Assembly: GCA_026225555.1 (NCBI GenBank) | Contig: JAMFSY010000003.1 | Coordinates: 1 to 64,000 of the forward strand | Length of the DNA stretch: 64,000 nt | Source of the DNA: Methylacidiphilales bacterium | Lineage (GTDB): Bacteria > Verrucomicrobiota > Verrucomicrobiia > Methylacidiphilales > UBA1321 | Reading direction: 5' to 3' | Shown: positions 52,164-59,717 of the stretch, piece after piece | How positions within the stretch are numbered: the first letter of the stretch is position 1 | How the letters are laid out: each line of letters opens with the position of its first letter | Program-made: the position numbers and the translations under genes | The notes under the pieces: model-generated | The model's database searches: none | What the model was told of the DNA's origin: nothing | What the model saw: only the letters and a program-made list of their open reading frames with translations

Positions 52164-52286
52164 TTGCCGCCAATTTTTGCGGCAAGGTCAGACGCGTTTT
52201 TTCGCGAGCCCATCACGAAATCGAGCCTGATTTCGTGCCGTTAGATCGTTCCATCTAACTAATATACAGCTCGTTACGATAACGAG
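52164..52286. promoter_or_regulatory. Four tandem hairpins upstream of porin 2
   Basis: In order: TTGCCGC/GCGGCAA (52164-52185, 8-nt loop); CACGAAATC/GATTTCGTG (52214-52237, 6-nt loop); GTTAGAT/ATCTAAC (52240-52259, 6-nt loop); CTCGTTA/TAACGAG (52270-52286, 3-nt loop). All arms are perfect and all differ in sequence. The first could terminate the lipoprotein transcript (no T-run); the other three lie 127-199 bp before the porin ATG. No known riboswitch fold is recognised. Confidence 0.7.
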
Positions 52287-52412
52287 ACCATAAAGTTAAT
52301 GCGGCCCTCAAAACTATACTAAAACACTGGACAAACTATACAATCTTCCCATAATCTGTTCCCTCATTCATTCAAGAGGAAAGAATCCGCATTAACCAAT
52401 TAAGAGAGAATT

Positions 52413-53972
52413 ATGAACCTACCCAAGATATTGTCCGTTCTTGCGCTCGGCCTGTTGAGCACAGGAATCATCCGCGCGCAATCCCATGAAGATCCAGTCC
52501 TGGACCTTATGGTGAGAAAAGGCCTCGTTTCCCAATCCGAAGCCGATCAGGCCCGGGCCGAGGAAAAACAGGAAGAAGACAAGGCGCCGGCCAGCAGCCG
52601 CATTCAGCTTCAGACCAAGGGCATCCAGAAGCTCGTATTCTATGGCGATGGCCGTCTGCGTTACGAGAACATCGACCAGCATAACCATTATGCGGCAAAC
52701 ACGCTTTATGACCGGGAACGGTATCGCCTCCGCTTCGGGGCCGACTACTACTACTCCGACAACCTGAAAGCCGGCTTTGAGCTGGAATCGGGCACGACGG
52801 ATGATTCCGCGAACCAGACCATGGGCGCGACCTTCACCAAATCGAGCATCAACGTGGGGAAGATCTATCTCCAATATCAACCGGTTGACTGGCTGACGGC
52901 GATCGCCGGAAAGTTTGCCAATCCCTGGTACACCACCACGGACATGGTCTACTCGTTTGACCTGAATCCCGAAGGCGGCGCGGAGCTCCTCAGCTTCAAC
53001 ATTCCTCTCGATGGCGGCAACGACGTCACCGTCAGCACCGACCCGAAGGACGTGAAGCACGTGGCTGAGAAGTCGGCCGCCTCGGATTCGTTCCTCACCG
53101 TGGGCCTGAATGCCGTCCAGTACATCTACATCGACAGCAACGAAAGCACCACGGCCGCGGGCCTGAATAACAACGACACCATGATCATCGGAAACCAGAT
53201 TCCGATCACATGGAAGATCAACAAGGACCTGATCTTCAAGATCGCGCCCGGCTTCACCTTCTACACGGGAGGCGGCAACACCAACTTCGACGGCGGCGTC
53301 GGCACGAACACCAGCAGCACCATCTCCGGTACGACGGTGGGCACTCCCGGCACCTACTTCGCCACGGCGAACAGCGCGGTCGATCCGGTGTTCTATAGCC
53401 CTCGTGAAGCGGACGACCTGGCCATCATCTCCGCGCCGGGTGAATTCAACTTCACTGTCGCGGGCATCCCGTTCCGTCCTTACTGGGACTTCGAGTATAA
53501 CGTGGAAGGCAAGCAGCGCATCCAGGACGTCTACCTGCAGACCAGTGACTTTGTGAGCGGCTTCGGCACCGGCGTCAGCGCCGCTGCAGCCTCACAAAAT
53601 CGCAACCTGAATGACGACATCGCCTGGGCGGTCGGTCTGCAAGTCGGTGCGAACAAGAAGAAGGGTGACTGGTCCATCCTCGGCGAATTCCGCCAGGTTG
53701 GCTTGGGAGCCGTTGACCAGAACATCAACGGAACCGACTATGCCGATTCCTACGCCAATCAGGAAGGATTCAAGATCGCCGGTGCGTATAACTTCACCGA
53801 CTTCCTGACCCTCACCACGACCTTCTACGATACGTGGGATTATAAGAAGAACCTGTACCAGAGCCTCGGCGGCGGCGCAGCCACCCCGAATGCCCAGACA
53901 GCCTCGACCCTGAATCTCGTCGGAGAAAAGTCCCTGCAGCGGCTGCAGGTCGATCTCGGCTGGAAGTTCTAA
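52413..53972 (+). CDS. Outer-membrane porin (putative porin family), copy 2
   Basis: 519 aa. ATG at 52413 with a GAGAG upstream and signal peptide (ILSVLALGLLSTGIIRAQ-SH). Mature start DPVLDLMVRKGLVSQSEADQ, then a coiled Glu/Lys stretch, then QKLVFYGDGRLRYENIDQHN and about 16-18 amphipathic strands, ending in GWKF with terminal Phe. Same layout as porin 1 (also FYGD.RLR, GKIANP/GKFANP, and a C-terminal LxWKF). Likely an OprP-like channel. The mature N-terminal helix may contact peptidoglycan. Monocistronic, with its own terminator. Confidence 0.84.
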   Translation: MNLPKILSVLALGLLSTGIIRAQSHEDPVLDLMVRKGLVSQSEADQARAEEKQEEDKAPASSRIQLQTKGIQKLVFYGDGRLRYENIDQHNHYAANTLYDRERYRLRFGADYYYSDNLKAGFELESGTTDDSANQTMGATFTKSSINVGKIYLQYQPVDWLTAIAGKFANPWYTTTDMVYSFDLNPEGGAELLSFNIPLDGGNDVTVSTDPKDVKHVAEKSAASDSFLTVGLNAVQYIYIDSNESTTAAGLNNNDTMIIGNQIPITWKINKDLIFKIAPGFTFYTGGGNTNFDGGVGTNTSSTISGTTVGTPGTYFATANSAVDPVFYSPREADDLAIISAPGEFNFTVAGIPFRPYWDFEYNVEGKQRIQDVYLQTSDFVSGFGTGVSAAAASQNRNLNDDIAWAVGLQVGANKKKGDWSILGEFRQVGLGAVDQNINGTDYADSYANQEGFKIAGAYNFTDFLTLTTTFYDTWDYKKNLYQSLGGGAATPNAQTASTLNLVGEKSLQRLQVDLGWKF

Positions 53973-53988
53973 AGTATTTTTCGCTTAA

Positions 53989-54025
53989 TGCCCCTCCAGA
54001 ATTTGTCTGGAGGGGCATTTTTTTT
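53989..54025 (+). terminator. Rho-independent terminator of porin 2
   Basis: TGCCCCTCCAGA (53989-54000), loop ATTTG, TCTGGAGGGGCA (54006-54017), then eight T. Perfect 12-bp stem 17 bp after the porin stop. Confidence 0.95.
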
Positions 54026-54077
54026 GCCCTCGTCCCGTGTTCGTAAGCGTCCTCGCCAGGACGTGACAACAATTCGG

Positions 54078-54458
54078 TTAGACCTGTGCCGTCGAGTTCT
54101 TCGGCGAAACAACCTCGTCGATCCAATCGCAATCGGCCTTCATCTTTTTCAGGGCCTGAAGGTCACTCTTGAAAACAGGCTCGGTCTGGATGCAATCCTG
54201 AAGGCATCGCAAATGGGCTTCCAAAGCCTGCGGGACTTTCTTGGGAAGGGAATAGATCATCCAATTCTGATGCCGGTTGGCCTCGACCAAACCGTCCTTC
54301 TTCAAGCGGGAGAGATGCTGGGACACCTGCACCTGGGATCGGGCCAGGACTTCCTGGATATGGCAGACGCAGAGAGGCCGCTGAGCCAGAAGATTCAGAA
54401 TTCGCAGGCGTGTCTCATCGCAAAGGCACTGGTAAATCCGAACAAGTTTCATCTTCAC
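54078..54458 (-). CDS. arsR: ArsR-family arsenic-responsive repressor
   Basis: 126 aa winged-helix repressor. The DNA-binding helix region is VQVSQHLSRLKKDGLVEA (43-60) and the As(III) site is in PLCVCHIQ with C30 and C32; extra Cys occur at 11, 13 and in LRCLQDC (84, 88). The first start is GTG 54458; ATG 54452 is an alternative. It is divergent from the DUF6428-like/arsC/acr3 operon, with an inverted repeat covering the -35 of that operon, so it should repress it until arsenite or antimonite binds. Confidence 0.9.
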   Translation of the reverse strand: MKMKLVRIYQCLCDETRLRILNLLAQRPLCVCHIQEVLARSQVQVSQHLSRLKKDGLVEANRHQNWMIYSLPKKVPQALEAHLRCLQDCIQTEPVFKSDLQALKKMKADCDWIDEVVSPKNSTAQV

Positions 54459-54467
54459 GAATATAGT

Positions 54468-54499
54468 TATTTGACAATATACGTCAAATAGAATATTGG
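54468..54499. promoter_or_regulatory. ars promoter with ArsR operator
   Basis: TATTTGAC (54468-54475), 7 nt, GTCAAATA (54483-54490) is a perfect inverted repeat. TTGACA (54471-54476), 17 nt, TATTGG (54494-54499) forms a rightward promoter, so bound ArsR would cover the -35 and spacer. It lies ~10 bp from the arsR start, allowing autoregulation. Confidence 0.75.
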
Positions 54500-54584
54500 T
54501 TGAAGATGGAAACCGGCCTCCTTATCGGCTCAGGCCTTCCCGCCGGTCAGAATTCCCAATTCAAACTCGTCACCCCCTCTCTTT

Positions 54585-55091
54585 ATGAACATCGCTGAAT
54601 TCACCAAAATCGTATCCGCCCATCCCGACAAACTCATGACCTTCGTTCTGCCGAACGGAAAGAAGATCCCGGCCAGCTACCACATCACGGAAGTCGGCCA
54701 TGTGAAAAAGGACTTTATCGACTGCGGTGGCACCACTCGCTCTGCCTCCGCCTGTGTCCTGCAAGCCTGGGTGGCGGCGAACGATGAGGACCATCGCCTC
54801 ACCGCGGGCAAGCTCGCGACGATCCTGAAAATGGCGGCCAAGATTCTTCCCGCCGATGATCTGCCGATGGAACTGGAATACGAAGCACCGGTCATCTCGC
54901 AGTTTTCCATTTCCGATGCGGAAGTTGAGGGCGATTCGATCGTCTTTCGGTTAACGAACAAACACACCGATTGCCTTGCCAAAGAAAGCTGTGGCCTTGA
55001 AGGCGGTGCGTGCTGCACGGAAGAGAGCGACTGCTGCGGTTCGGACGAGGCACCCGAAACCGCGAGCGTGACGAAATCAGGCTGCTGCTGA
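54585..55091 (+). CDS. DUF6428-like ars-operon protein with cysteine-rich tail
   Basis: 168 aa, no signal peptide. N-terminal ~120 residues form a compact domain ([40 protein letters not shown]), a pattern I associate with DUF6428 proteins found in ars operons. The C-terminal 39 residues hold eight cysteines (130, 136, 143, 144, 150, 151, 167, 168), including three Cys-Cys pairs, ending in CC. Trithiol binding of As(III) is plausible. First gene of the operon after the ArsR-controlled promoter, 11 bp before arsC. Domain name given from memory of the family. Confidence 0.7.
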   Translation: MNIAEFTKIVSAHPDKLMTFVLPNGKKIPASYHITEVGHVKKDFIDCGGTTRSASACVLQAWVAANDEDHRLTAGKLATILKMAAKILPADDLPMELEYEAPVISQFSISDAEVEGDSIVFRLTNKHTDCLAKESCGLEGGACCTEESDCCGSDEAPETASVTKSGCC

Positions 55092-55102
55092 TTACTCCCT
55101 CT

Positions 55103-55549
55103 ATGACCCCAACCGCGAAACCTCACGTCCTCATTCTGTGCACGGGCAACTCCTGTCGCAGCCATCTCGCCGAAGGCGTCCTTCGGCATGCCGCCGGAGA
55201 CCTGTTCGAGGTTCATAGCGCAGGCTCCAAGCCGGCGGGATATGTTCACCCCCAGGCGATCCAGGTGATGAAAGAGATCGGCATCGATATTTCCCAGCAC
55301 ACCTCGAAGCACATGTCGGAATTCCTCGATAAAAAGATCAACACCGTCATAACGGTCTGCGGAAACGCCGACCAGGCTTGCCCGATGTTTCCAGGCCAGG
55401 TGAACCGGTATCATTGGGGCTTTGAGGATCCCGCCCACGCCAAAGGCACGGACGAGGAAGTCCTGGCGATCTTCCGCACGGTCCGCGATCAAATCAAACT
55501 GGTTTTCGAAGCCTACGCCGCCGGTTACCGCGAAGGGACGGTCGGATGA
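55103..55549 (+). CDS. arsC: Arsenate reductase, thioredoxin-coupled (LMW-PTPase type)
   Basis: 148 aa from ATG 55103. P-loop LCTGNSCRS with C13 and C18/R19, plus C87 and C94 in [14 protein letters not shown]. This gives the C10/C82/C89 relay of S. aureus-type ArsC, so arsenate is reduced with electrons from thioredoxin. The frame is open upstream to 55010, but this overlaps the previous gene and has no family similarity. The acr3 start overlaps the arsC stop by 4 nt: translationally coupled reduction and efflux. Confidence 0.93.
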   Translation: MTPTAKPHVLILCTGNSCRSHLAEGVLRHAAGDLFEVHSAGSKPAGYVHPQAIQVMKEIGIDISQHTSKHMSEFLDKKINTVITVCGNADQACPMFPGQVNRYHWGFEDPAHAKGTDEEVLAIFRTVRDQIKLVFEAYAAGYREGTVG

Positions 55550-56637
55550 CTGCGCGAACACAAGTTGAGCCCTCGGAAAAGCAACTCGATTTCTTTGAGC
55601 GGTACCTTTCCATCTGGGTGCTGGTTTGCATGGTAGCCGGCATCGTGCTGGGGAAAGTCTTCCCCGATCTCACCCATCGCGTGAGCCAATGGCAGTTTGG
55701 ACAAGGTTCCCAGGTGAACGTGGCGATTGCCGTTTTGATCTGGCTGATGATTTATCCCATGATGCTCAAGATCGATTTCGGCGGCCTTAAAGACGTCGCC
55801 CGAAAACCCAAGGGGCTCATCATCACGCTGGTGATCAATTGGCTGGTGAAGCCGTTCAGCATGGCCTTCCTCGGCTGGGTCTTTATCCAGGTCATCTTTT
55901 CGTCATGGCTCGGGTGGATCGAGCCGGCGACCGCTAAAAACTACATAGCTGGGCTGATCATCCTGGCCGCGGCGCCTTGCACCGCCATGGTGTTTGTCTG
56001 GAGCTACCTGACGGATGGCGATGGTCCCTACACGTTGGCGCAGGTGGCGATCAACGATCTGATCATGGTCTTCGCCTTCGCCCCCATCGTCATGCTGCTC
56101 GTCGGAGTCAGCGGAGTCCATATCCCCGGCAACGTCCTGTTCGTCTCAGTGATCGTCTTCATTGTCATTCCTCTGGCAACGGGCGCGTTGAGCCGGGTCG
56201 TACTCATCAAGGCCAAGGGGTTGATATGGTTTGACGCGCGGTTCCTGCCCAAGTTTCGTCCCGTGACCATCTTCGCCTTGCTGGCCATGTTGGTGCTCAT
56301 CTTCGCATTCCAGGCGGAAAACATCCTCTCGAGGTGGAGCATCGTTCTGCTTCTGGCCGTGCCCATTCTCATCCAGGTCTATTTTAACTCGGGATTGACC
56401 TACGGGTTAATGCGCCTTTTCCGGGTGCCTCACAATATCGCCACTCCCGGTTCGCTCATCGGCGCCAGTAACTTCTTCGAACTGGCCGTCGCCGTCGCCA
56501 TAACACTCTTTGGTCCCACGAGTCCGGCTGCCCTGGCCACGGTCGTCGGCGTTCTGGTCGAAGTACCGGTTATGCTCTCCGTATGCCGCTTGTGCATGAG
56601 GTCCCGTCCGTGGTACGAGCAAAGCCAGAAGGGCTGA
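55546..56637 (+). CDS. acr3: ACR3-family arsenite efflux permease
   Basis: 363 aa, ten hydrophobic segments. ACR3 hallmarks: [20 protein letters not shown] near the N-terminus, the conserved Cys in [20 protein letters not shown] (C145), [15 protein letters not shown] and [17 protein letters not shown] with the conserved Glu in TM9. It extrudes arsenite made by ArsC. Last clear gene of the ars operon. Confidence 0.93.
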   Translation: MTARTQVEPSEKQLDFFERYLSIWVLVCMVAGIVLGKVFPDLTHRVSQWQFGQGSQVNVAIAVLIWLMIYPMMLKIDFGGLKDVARKPKGLIITLVINWLVKPFSMAFLGWVFIQVIFSSWLGWIEPATAKNYIAGLIILAAAPCTAMVFVWSYLTDGDGPYTLAQVAINDLIMVFAFAPIVMLLVGVSGVHIPGNVLFVSVIVFIVIPLATGALSRVVLIKAKGLIWFDARFLPKFRPVTIFALLAMLVLIFAFQAENILSRWSIVLLLAVPILIQVYFNSGLTYGLMRLFRVPHNIATPGSLIGASNFFELAVAVAITLFGPTSPAALATVVGVLVEVPVMLSVCRLCMRSRPWYEQSQKG

Positions 56638-56750
56638 CGGCCGAAGCGGCACCTACTTTGCACAGGACCTTGGAGTTTTACTCGGACTTGAATATTACCA
56701 AAGGCGTGTTGGCTTTGCTCAAAGAGAATGCACCATGGGAGTATGTTTAA
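56583..56750 (+). CDS. Possible 55-aa ORF overlapping the acr3 end
   Basis: A frame from ATG 56583 (inside acr3, -1 frame) to TAA 56748 gives a 55-aa peptide; its last part, LEFYSDLNITKGVLALLKEN then APWEYV, looks protein-like. No Shine-Dalgarno was identified; it may be the tail of a lost ars gene or chance. No family is recognised. Confidence 0.25.
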   Translation: MPLVHEVPSVVRAKPEGLTAEAAPTLHRTLEFYSDLNITKGVLALLKENAPWEYV

Positions 56751-56836
56751 AACGTGAGACTGTTCCCGTGCGACAAATAAGTCATTGGAATTCAATCCTA
56801 CTTCAAGAAAAGGGGCGGTGACTTGAACCATTCATC

Positions 56837-58024
56837 ATGAGCGTCGTCGCCGATCTATTCGATTTCGCCAAGCGCGTGATCAAGAAGTTAATCGCCCCCC
56901 TGGCCAGGATCGAGTGGTTGGCAGGGCCCGTACGAAGACACTTCTACTTCCTCGATTTCATCTCGTTGGAGGATGCCGTTCGGGACGGAAAAAACGCACG
57001 CAACGCCCGCGTCCTCGTCCCTGCGCAAAGAGTGACCTTTGCGTTTCCCGAGAGCGATTCGTTCGTCTCGCGCGCAAGATTGTACAGGGAGGGTTGGTTC
57101 GATCGGCCCGACATTCTTGTCTGCGAGATTCCCGAGGCCTATCTCTATGTCGATAAAGGAATCGTTTGCACTCGCGATCTTGAAGTGATTTACGATATCG
57201 AGTCCCGGCGCTTTCTTTTCAAAAACGATGCCTATAAAAAGCCGTTCGCCGTTCGCATGGGCATTGTCAAGAGACTCTCTGGCTTATATTCGTCCATCAA
57301 TTATCTCGCCGCGGGCAATCATTATCATTGGACCATCGACTGCCTGTCGAAGATCCACTCCCTGGCCCAGTACGAGCCGAGGGCCCGGGTCACTTTAATC
57401 ATGCCGGATACCATGGGTCCCGTGCACCGCGAGAGTCTGGATTGTCTCCTGCCCGCAAACTTTCGGGTGGAGTACCACTCCTCAAAAGAATGGCTTCGGC
57501 TCGAAACTTTCCTGATGCCCTCGCTTGTTTCCGGATTCTACAACGGTTTCCTTCCCGTTGAATATTACGACTCGATCCGTCTGCCGGTTTTCAGGCGTTT
57601 TCAACTATCGGCGACTCCTGCGCCGAAGCTTCGCCTTTACATCAGCCGGAGGGGCACTCGATTTCGCAGTGTTCTTAACGAGGATGCGGTCATGGCCCTT
57701 CTCCAACCCTATGGCTTTCAAAAGATCGAGTTGGATAAGCTTTCATTCCGCGAGCAGGTGGAGCTTTTCCATCAAGCGGAGATTCTCGTGGGGCCCAGTG
57801 GCGCCGGATTTAATCTGCTCGTCTATTGCGGAAAAATTCCGGTGGTGGTCCTGCATCCGAACCAGGTTCCCGATAATTATTTTCACACCATGGCGCAAGG
57901 ATTGGGCCAAAGTTATCACTACGTCCTGCATCACGGCGGCCACGACGATCACATCGAAGCCGATTTGCCGGCTTTGAAAAAAGTACTCGAGACAGAATTG
58001 GGACTGCGTCCCGATTCCAAGTAG
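56837..58024 (+). CDS. Glycosyltransferase family 61-like protein
   Basis: 395 aa. The GT61/DUF563 pattern is evident: AAGNHYHWTIDCLSKI (~157-172; the N-Y-x-H-W motif), LRLYISRRGTRFRSVLNED (~265), LSFREQVELFHQAEILVGPS followed by GAGFNLLVY, and VVLHPNQ. No membrane segment or signal peptide: cytoplasmic or peripheral. It probably transfers a sugar in cell-surface polysaccharide or glycoprotein assembly. Isolated, 200 bp after acr3 and on the same strand; no other surface-polysaccharide gene is adjacent. Confidence 0.8.
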   Translation: MSVVADLFDFAKRVIKKLIAPLARIEWLAGPVRRHFYFLDFISLEDAVRDGKNARNARVLVPAQRVTFAFPESDSFVSRARLYREGWFDRPDILVCEIPEAYLYVDKGIVCTRDLEVIYDIESRRFLFKNDAYKKPFAVRMGIVKRLSGLYSSINYLAAGNHYHWTIDCLSKIHSLAQYEPRARVTLIMPDTMGPVHRESLDCLLPANFRVEYHSSKEWLRLETFLMPSLVSGFYNGFLPVEYYDSIRLPVFRRFQLSATPAPKLRLYISRRGTRFRSVLNEDAVMALLQPYGFQKIELDKLSFREQVELFHQAEILVGPSGAGFNLLVYCGKIPVVVLHPNQVPDNYFHTMAQGLGQSYHYVLHHGGHDDHIEADLPALKKVLETELGLRPDSK

Positions 58025-58240
58025 GCTGATTTCGTTCGGCGGCTGCGTAAACCTTTACGGATAATCACACGCCCCTTAAAAGCAACTCGGGAAGATTGTT
58101 GTCAGCGGTGACCCGGTGATGCCTCCTGTCGGTATTGCGGCCTGCCGTTTTTTTGTGCGGAGACAACGTGCAACTGAAGTAATAATCATAGGGTTAAGAC
58201 CCCATAGCGAATAACCACTAACATCGCTTAGACTGCAGGT

Positions 58241-58465
58241 ATGAAAACGACCTACGTTCAGACTTTGGCGTTGTGTGCTATCCTTGCTGCCTCGACTGCG
58301 GCATGGGCAGACGACGATTCCACCACCAAAACCAAGAGCACGACGACTTCATCCTCGTCTGAGCCGGCGACGATCGTCGTAGCACCTACTCCGGCACCGG
58401 ATCAGAATACGACTACGACGACCAAGACGAAGACCAAGACGCATAGCGACGACGACAACAATTAA
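58241..58465 (+). CDS. Small secreted Thr/Ser/Asp-rich low-complexity protein
   Basis: 74 aa. Signal peptide 1-23 (LALCAILAASTAAWA-DD), then a mature peptide made almost entirely of Asp, Thr, Lys and Ser (TTKTKSTTTSSSS, TTTTTKTKTKTHSDDDNN) around a short hydrophobic VAPTPAP core. Predicted to be disordered; Asp clusters at both ends could bind cations. No family recognised. Confidence 0.55.
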   Translation: MKTTYVQTLALCAILAASTAAWADDDSTTKTKSTTTSSSSEPATIVVAPTPAPDQNTTTTTKTKTKTHSDDDNN

Positions 58466-58482
58466 GGCGCCTGAATACCATG

Positions 58483-58509
58483 ATCCGGGCCCCTAAAACT
58501 GGCCCGGAT
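58483..58509 (+). terminator. Hairpin after the small secreted protein gene
   Basis: ATCCGGGCC (58483-58491), 9-nt loop, GGCCCGGAT (58501-58509), 18 bp after the stop codon. No T-run follows, so termination is possible but unproven. Confidence 0.5.
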
Positions 58510-58707
58510 TGAGTGGGAGGTTCCGACCTAGCCTGTCAAAGAACTAGAAAGATTTTTGCGCTAAATTTGAAGGTGTCAAATCACCGTGCGGCAGGCAGCT
58601 ACCTCTAAGAAATCGCCCCCGACCAAAACCGGAAAAGTGTAATGCAGGAGTAATGCAAACCGCGTTTTAAAAAATCAGAGGTCAACTTTGCCTCTCAAAA
58701 CCAAAAG

Positions 58708-58781
58708 TGGGCCCTATAGGATTTGAACCTATGGCCTCCTGATCCGTAGTCAGGCGCTCTAATCCGCTGAGCTAAGGGCCC
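58708..58781 (-). tRNA. tRNA-Arg (anticodon ACG)
   Basis: 74-nt cloverleaf on the minus strand: 7-bp acceptor GGGCCCT/AGGGCCC, D arm TAGCTCAGCGGATTAGAGCG, anticodon stem CCTGA/TCAGG with loop CTACGGA (anticodon ACG, read as ICG for CGN codons), T arm GGTTCAAATCC, discriminator A. CCA is not encoded. Confidence 0.96.
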
Positions 58782-58926
58782 TGAAAAAGAAGCGGAAGCT
58801 TCTTCTGAGGAGGGGCACTGTAACAAGTTTCCCTTAAGCGTAAAGGAATTTACTTCGATCAAAAAGCGATGCCCGGATGACCTCGTCATCTTGCTTCGGG
58901 CGGAAGGCGGGGCATACTTGCTTACC

Positions 58927-59670
58927 GTGCCGTCTTACCGCGTTGAATTGCATAGCCATTGCCAGGGCGATCCCGTGGATGCCTACCTACGCCACGATAT
59001 TTTTGAGCACATCGACCAGGCGAAGAAGGTGGGCCTGGATGCGATCGCCGTAACCTGGCACCGCAAGGCGTGCGTGCATCCCGAGGCGGTGGCCTATGCC
59101 CGCGAGCGCAATATACTCCTGATTCCGGGCATGGAGGCGGAGATCGATCGCCGGCATGTCGTCGTGCTCAACGTGACGGAAAATGACCTGCCCGCCGCGA
59201 CGACCTGGGACGAGATCCGCGCCCTGCGGCGCCGCAAGCCGGAGGTGCTGATCATGGCCCCGCATCCCTTTTATCCGCACCCCACCTGCCTGGGGAAGCG
59301 GCTTCTGGGCAATGAGGACTGCATTGACGCGGTCGAGTGGTGTATCCTCCACCTCAATTGGATTCCGAGCCGGCTGAACCCGAATCTGCACGCGGCCCGC
59401 TGGGCCCATGCGCATGGGAAGACCCTGGTGGCCTGTTCGGATGCGCACACCCTCGAGGCCATTGGCAAGAACGCCAGCACGGTCGAGGCGGATGAATTGA
59501 CCACGGAATCGTTGTTCCGCGGCATCCGTGCCGGACGCGTGAGCTTTCACCGACGCTCGCTCGAGTTGATTCCGTTCCTTCGCCAAACCACCAAGGTCGT
59601 CATCTCCCAACCGCGTTTTCTCAGCAGCCTGGCCTTCGAGAAATGGGAGAGCCGACGCTCCCGCTCATGA
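58927..59670 (+). CDS. PHP-domain phosphoesterase
   Basis: About 247 aa. The PHP-fold metal sites are visible: YRVELHSHCQGD (first His pair), LLIPGMEAEIDRRHVVVLN (Glu plus His), IMAPHPFYP (His) and LVACSDAHTLEAIG (Asp-x-His), the full set for a trinuclear metal centre. GTG 58927 is preferred, since homologous starts lie just before the first His motif; TTG 58891 is the alternative. Likely hydrolyses a phosphate ester of a small metabolite or nucleotide; substrate unknown. Lies divergent from the tRNA gene. Confidence 0.78.
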   Translation: MPSYRVELHSHCQGDPVDAYLRHDIFEHIDQAKKVGLDAIAVTWHRKACVHPEAVAYARERNILLIPGMEAEIDRRHVVVLNVTENDLPAATTWDEIRALRRRKPEVLIMAPHPFYPHPTCLGKRLLGNEDCIDAVEWCILHLNWIPSRLNPNLHAARWAHAHGKTLVACSDAHTLEAIGKNASTVEADELTTESLFRGIRAGRVSFHRRSLELIPFLRQTTKVVISQPRFLSSLAFEKWESRRSRS

Positions 59671-59717
59671 GCGCGACCCGTTTTGCTTTATCGCTCCGCG
59701 CGACTTAGGATTCAGCC

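Noticed and set aside
52164-52286. CRISPR array as explanation of the hairpin cluster
   Set aside because: The four stems differ in sequence and spacing; there is no repeated unit and no cas gene in the window.
59671-59717. Cobalamin riboswitch before the CbiX-like gene
   Set aside because: The gap is only 47 bp and contains no B12-box-like sequence.
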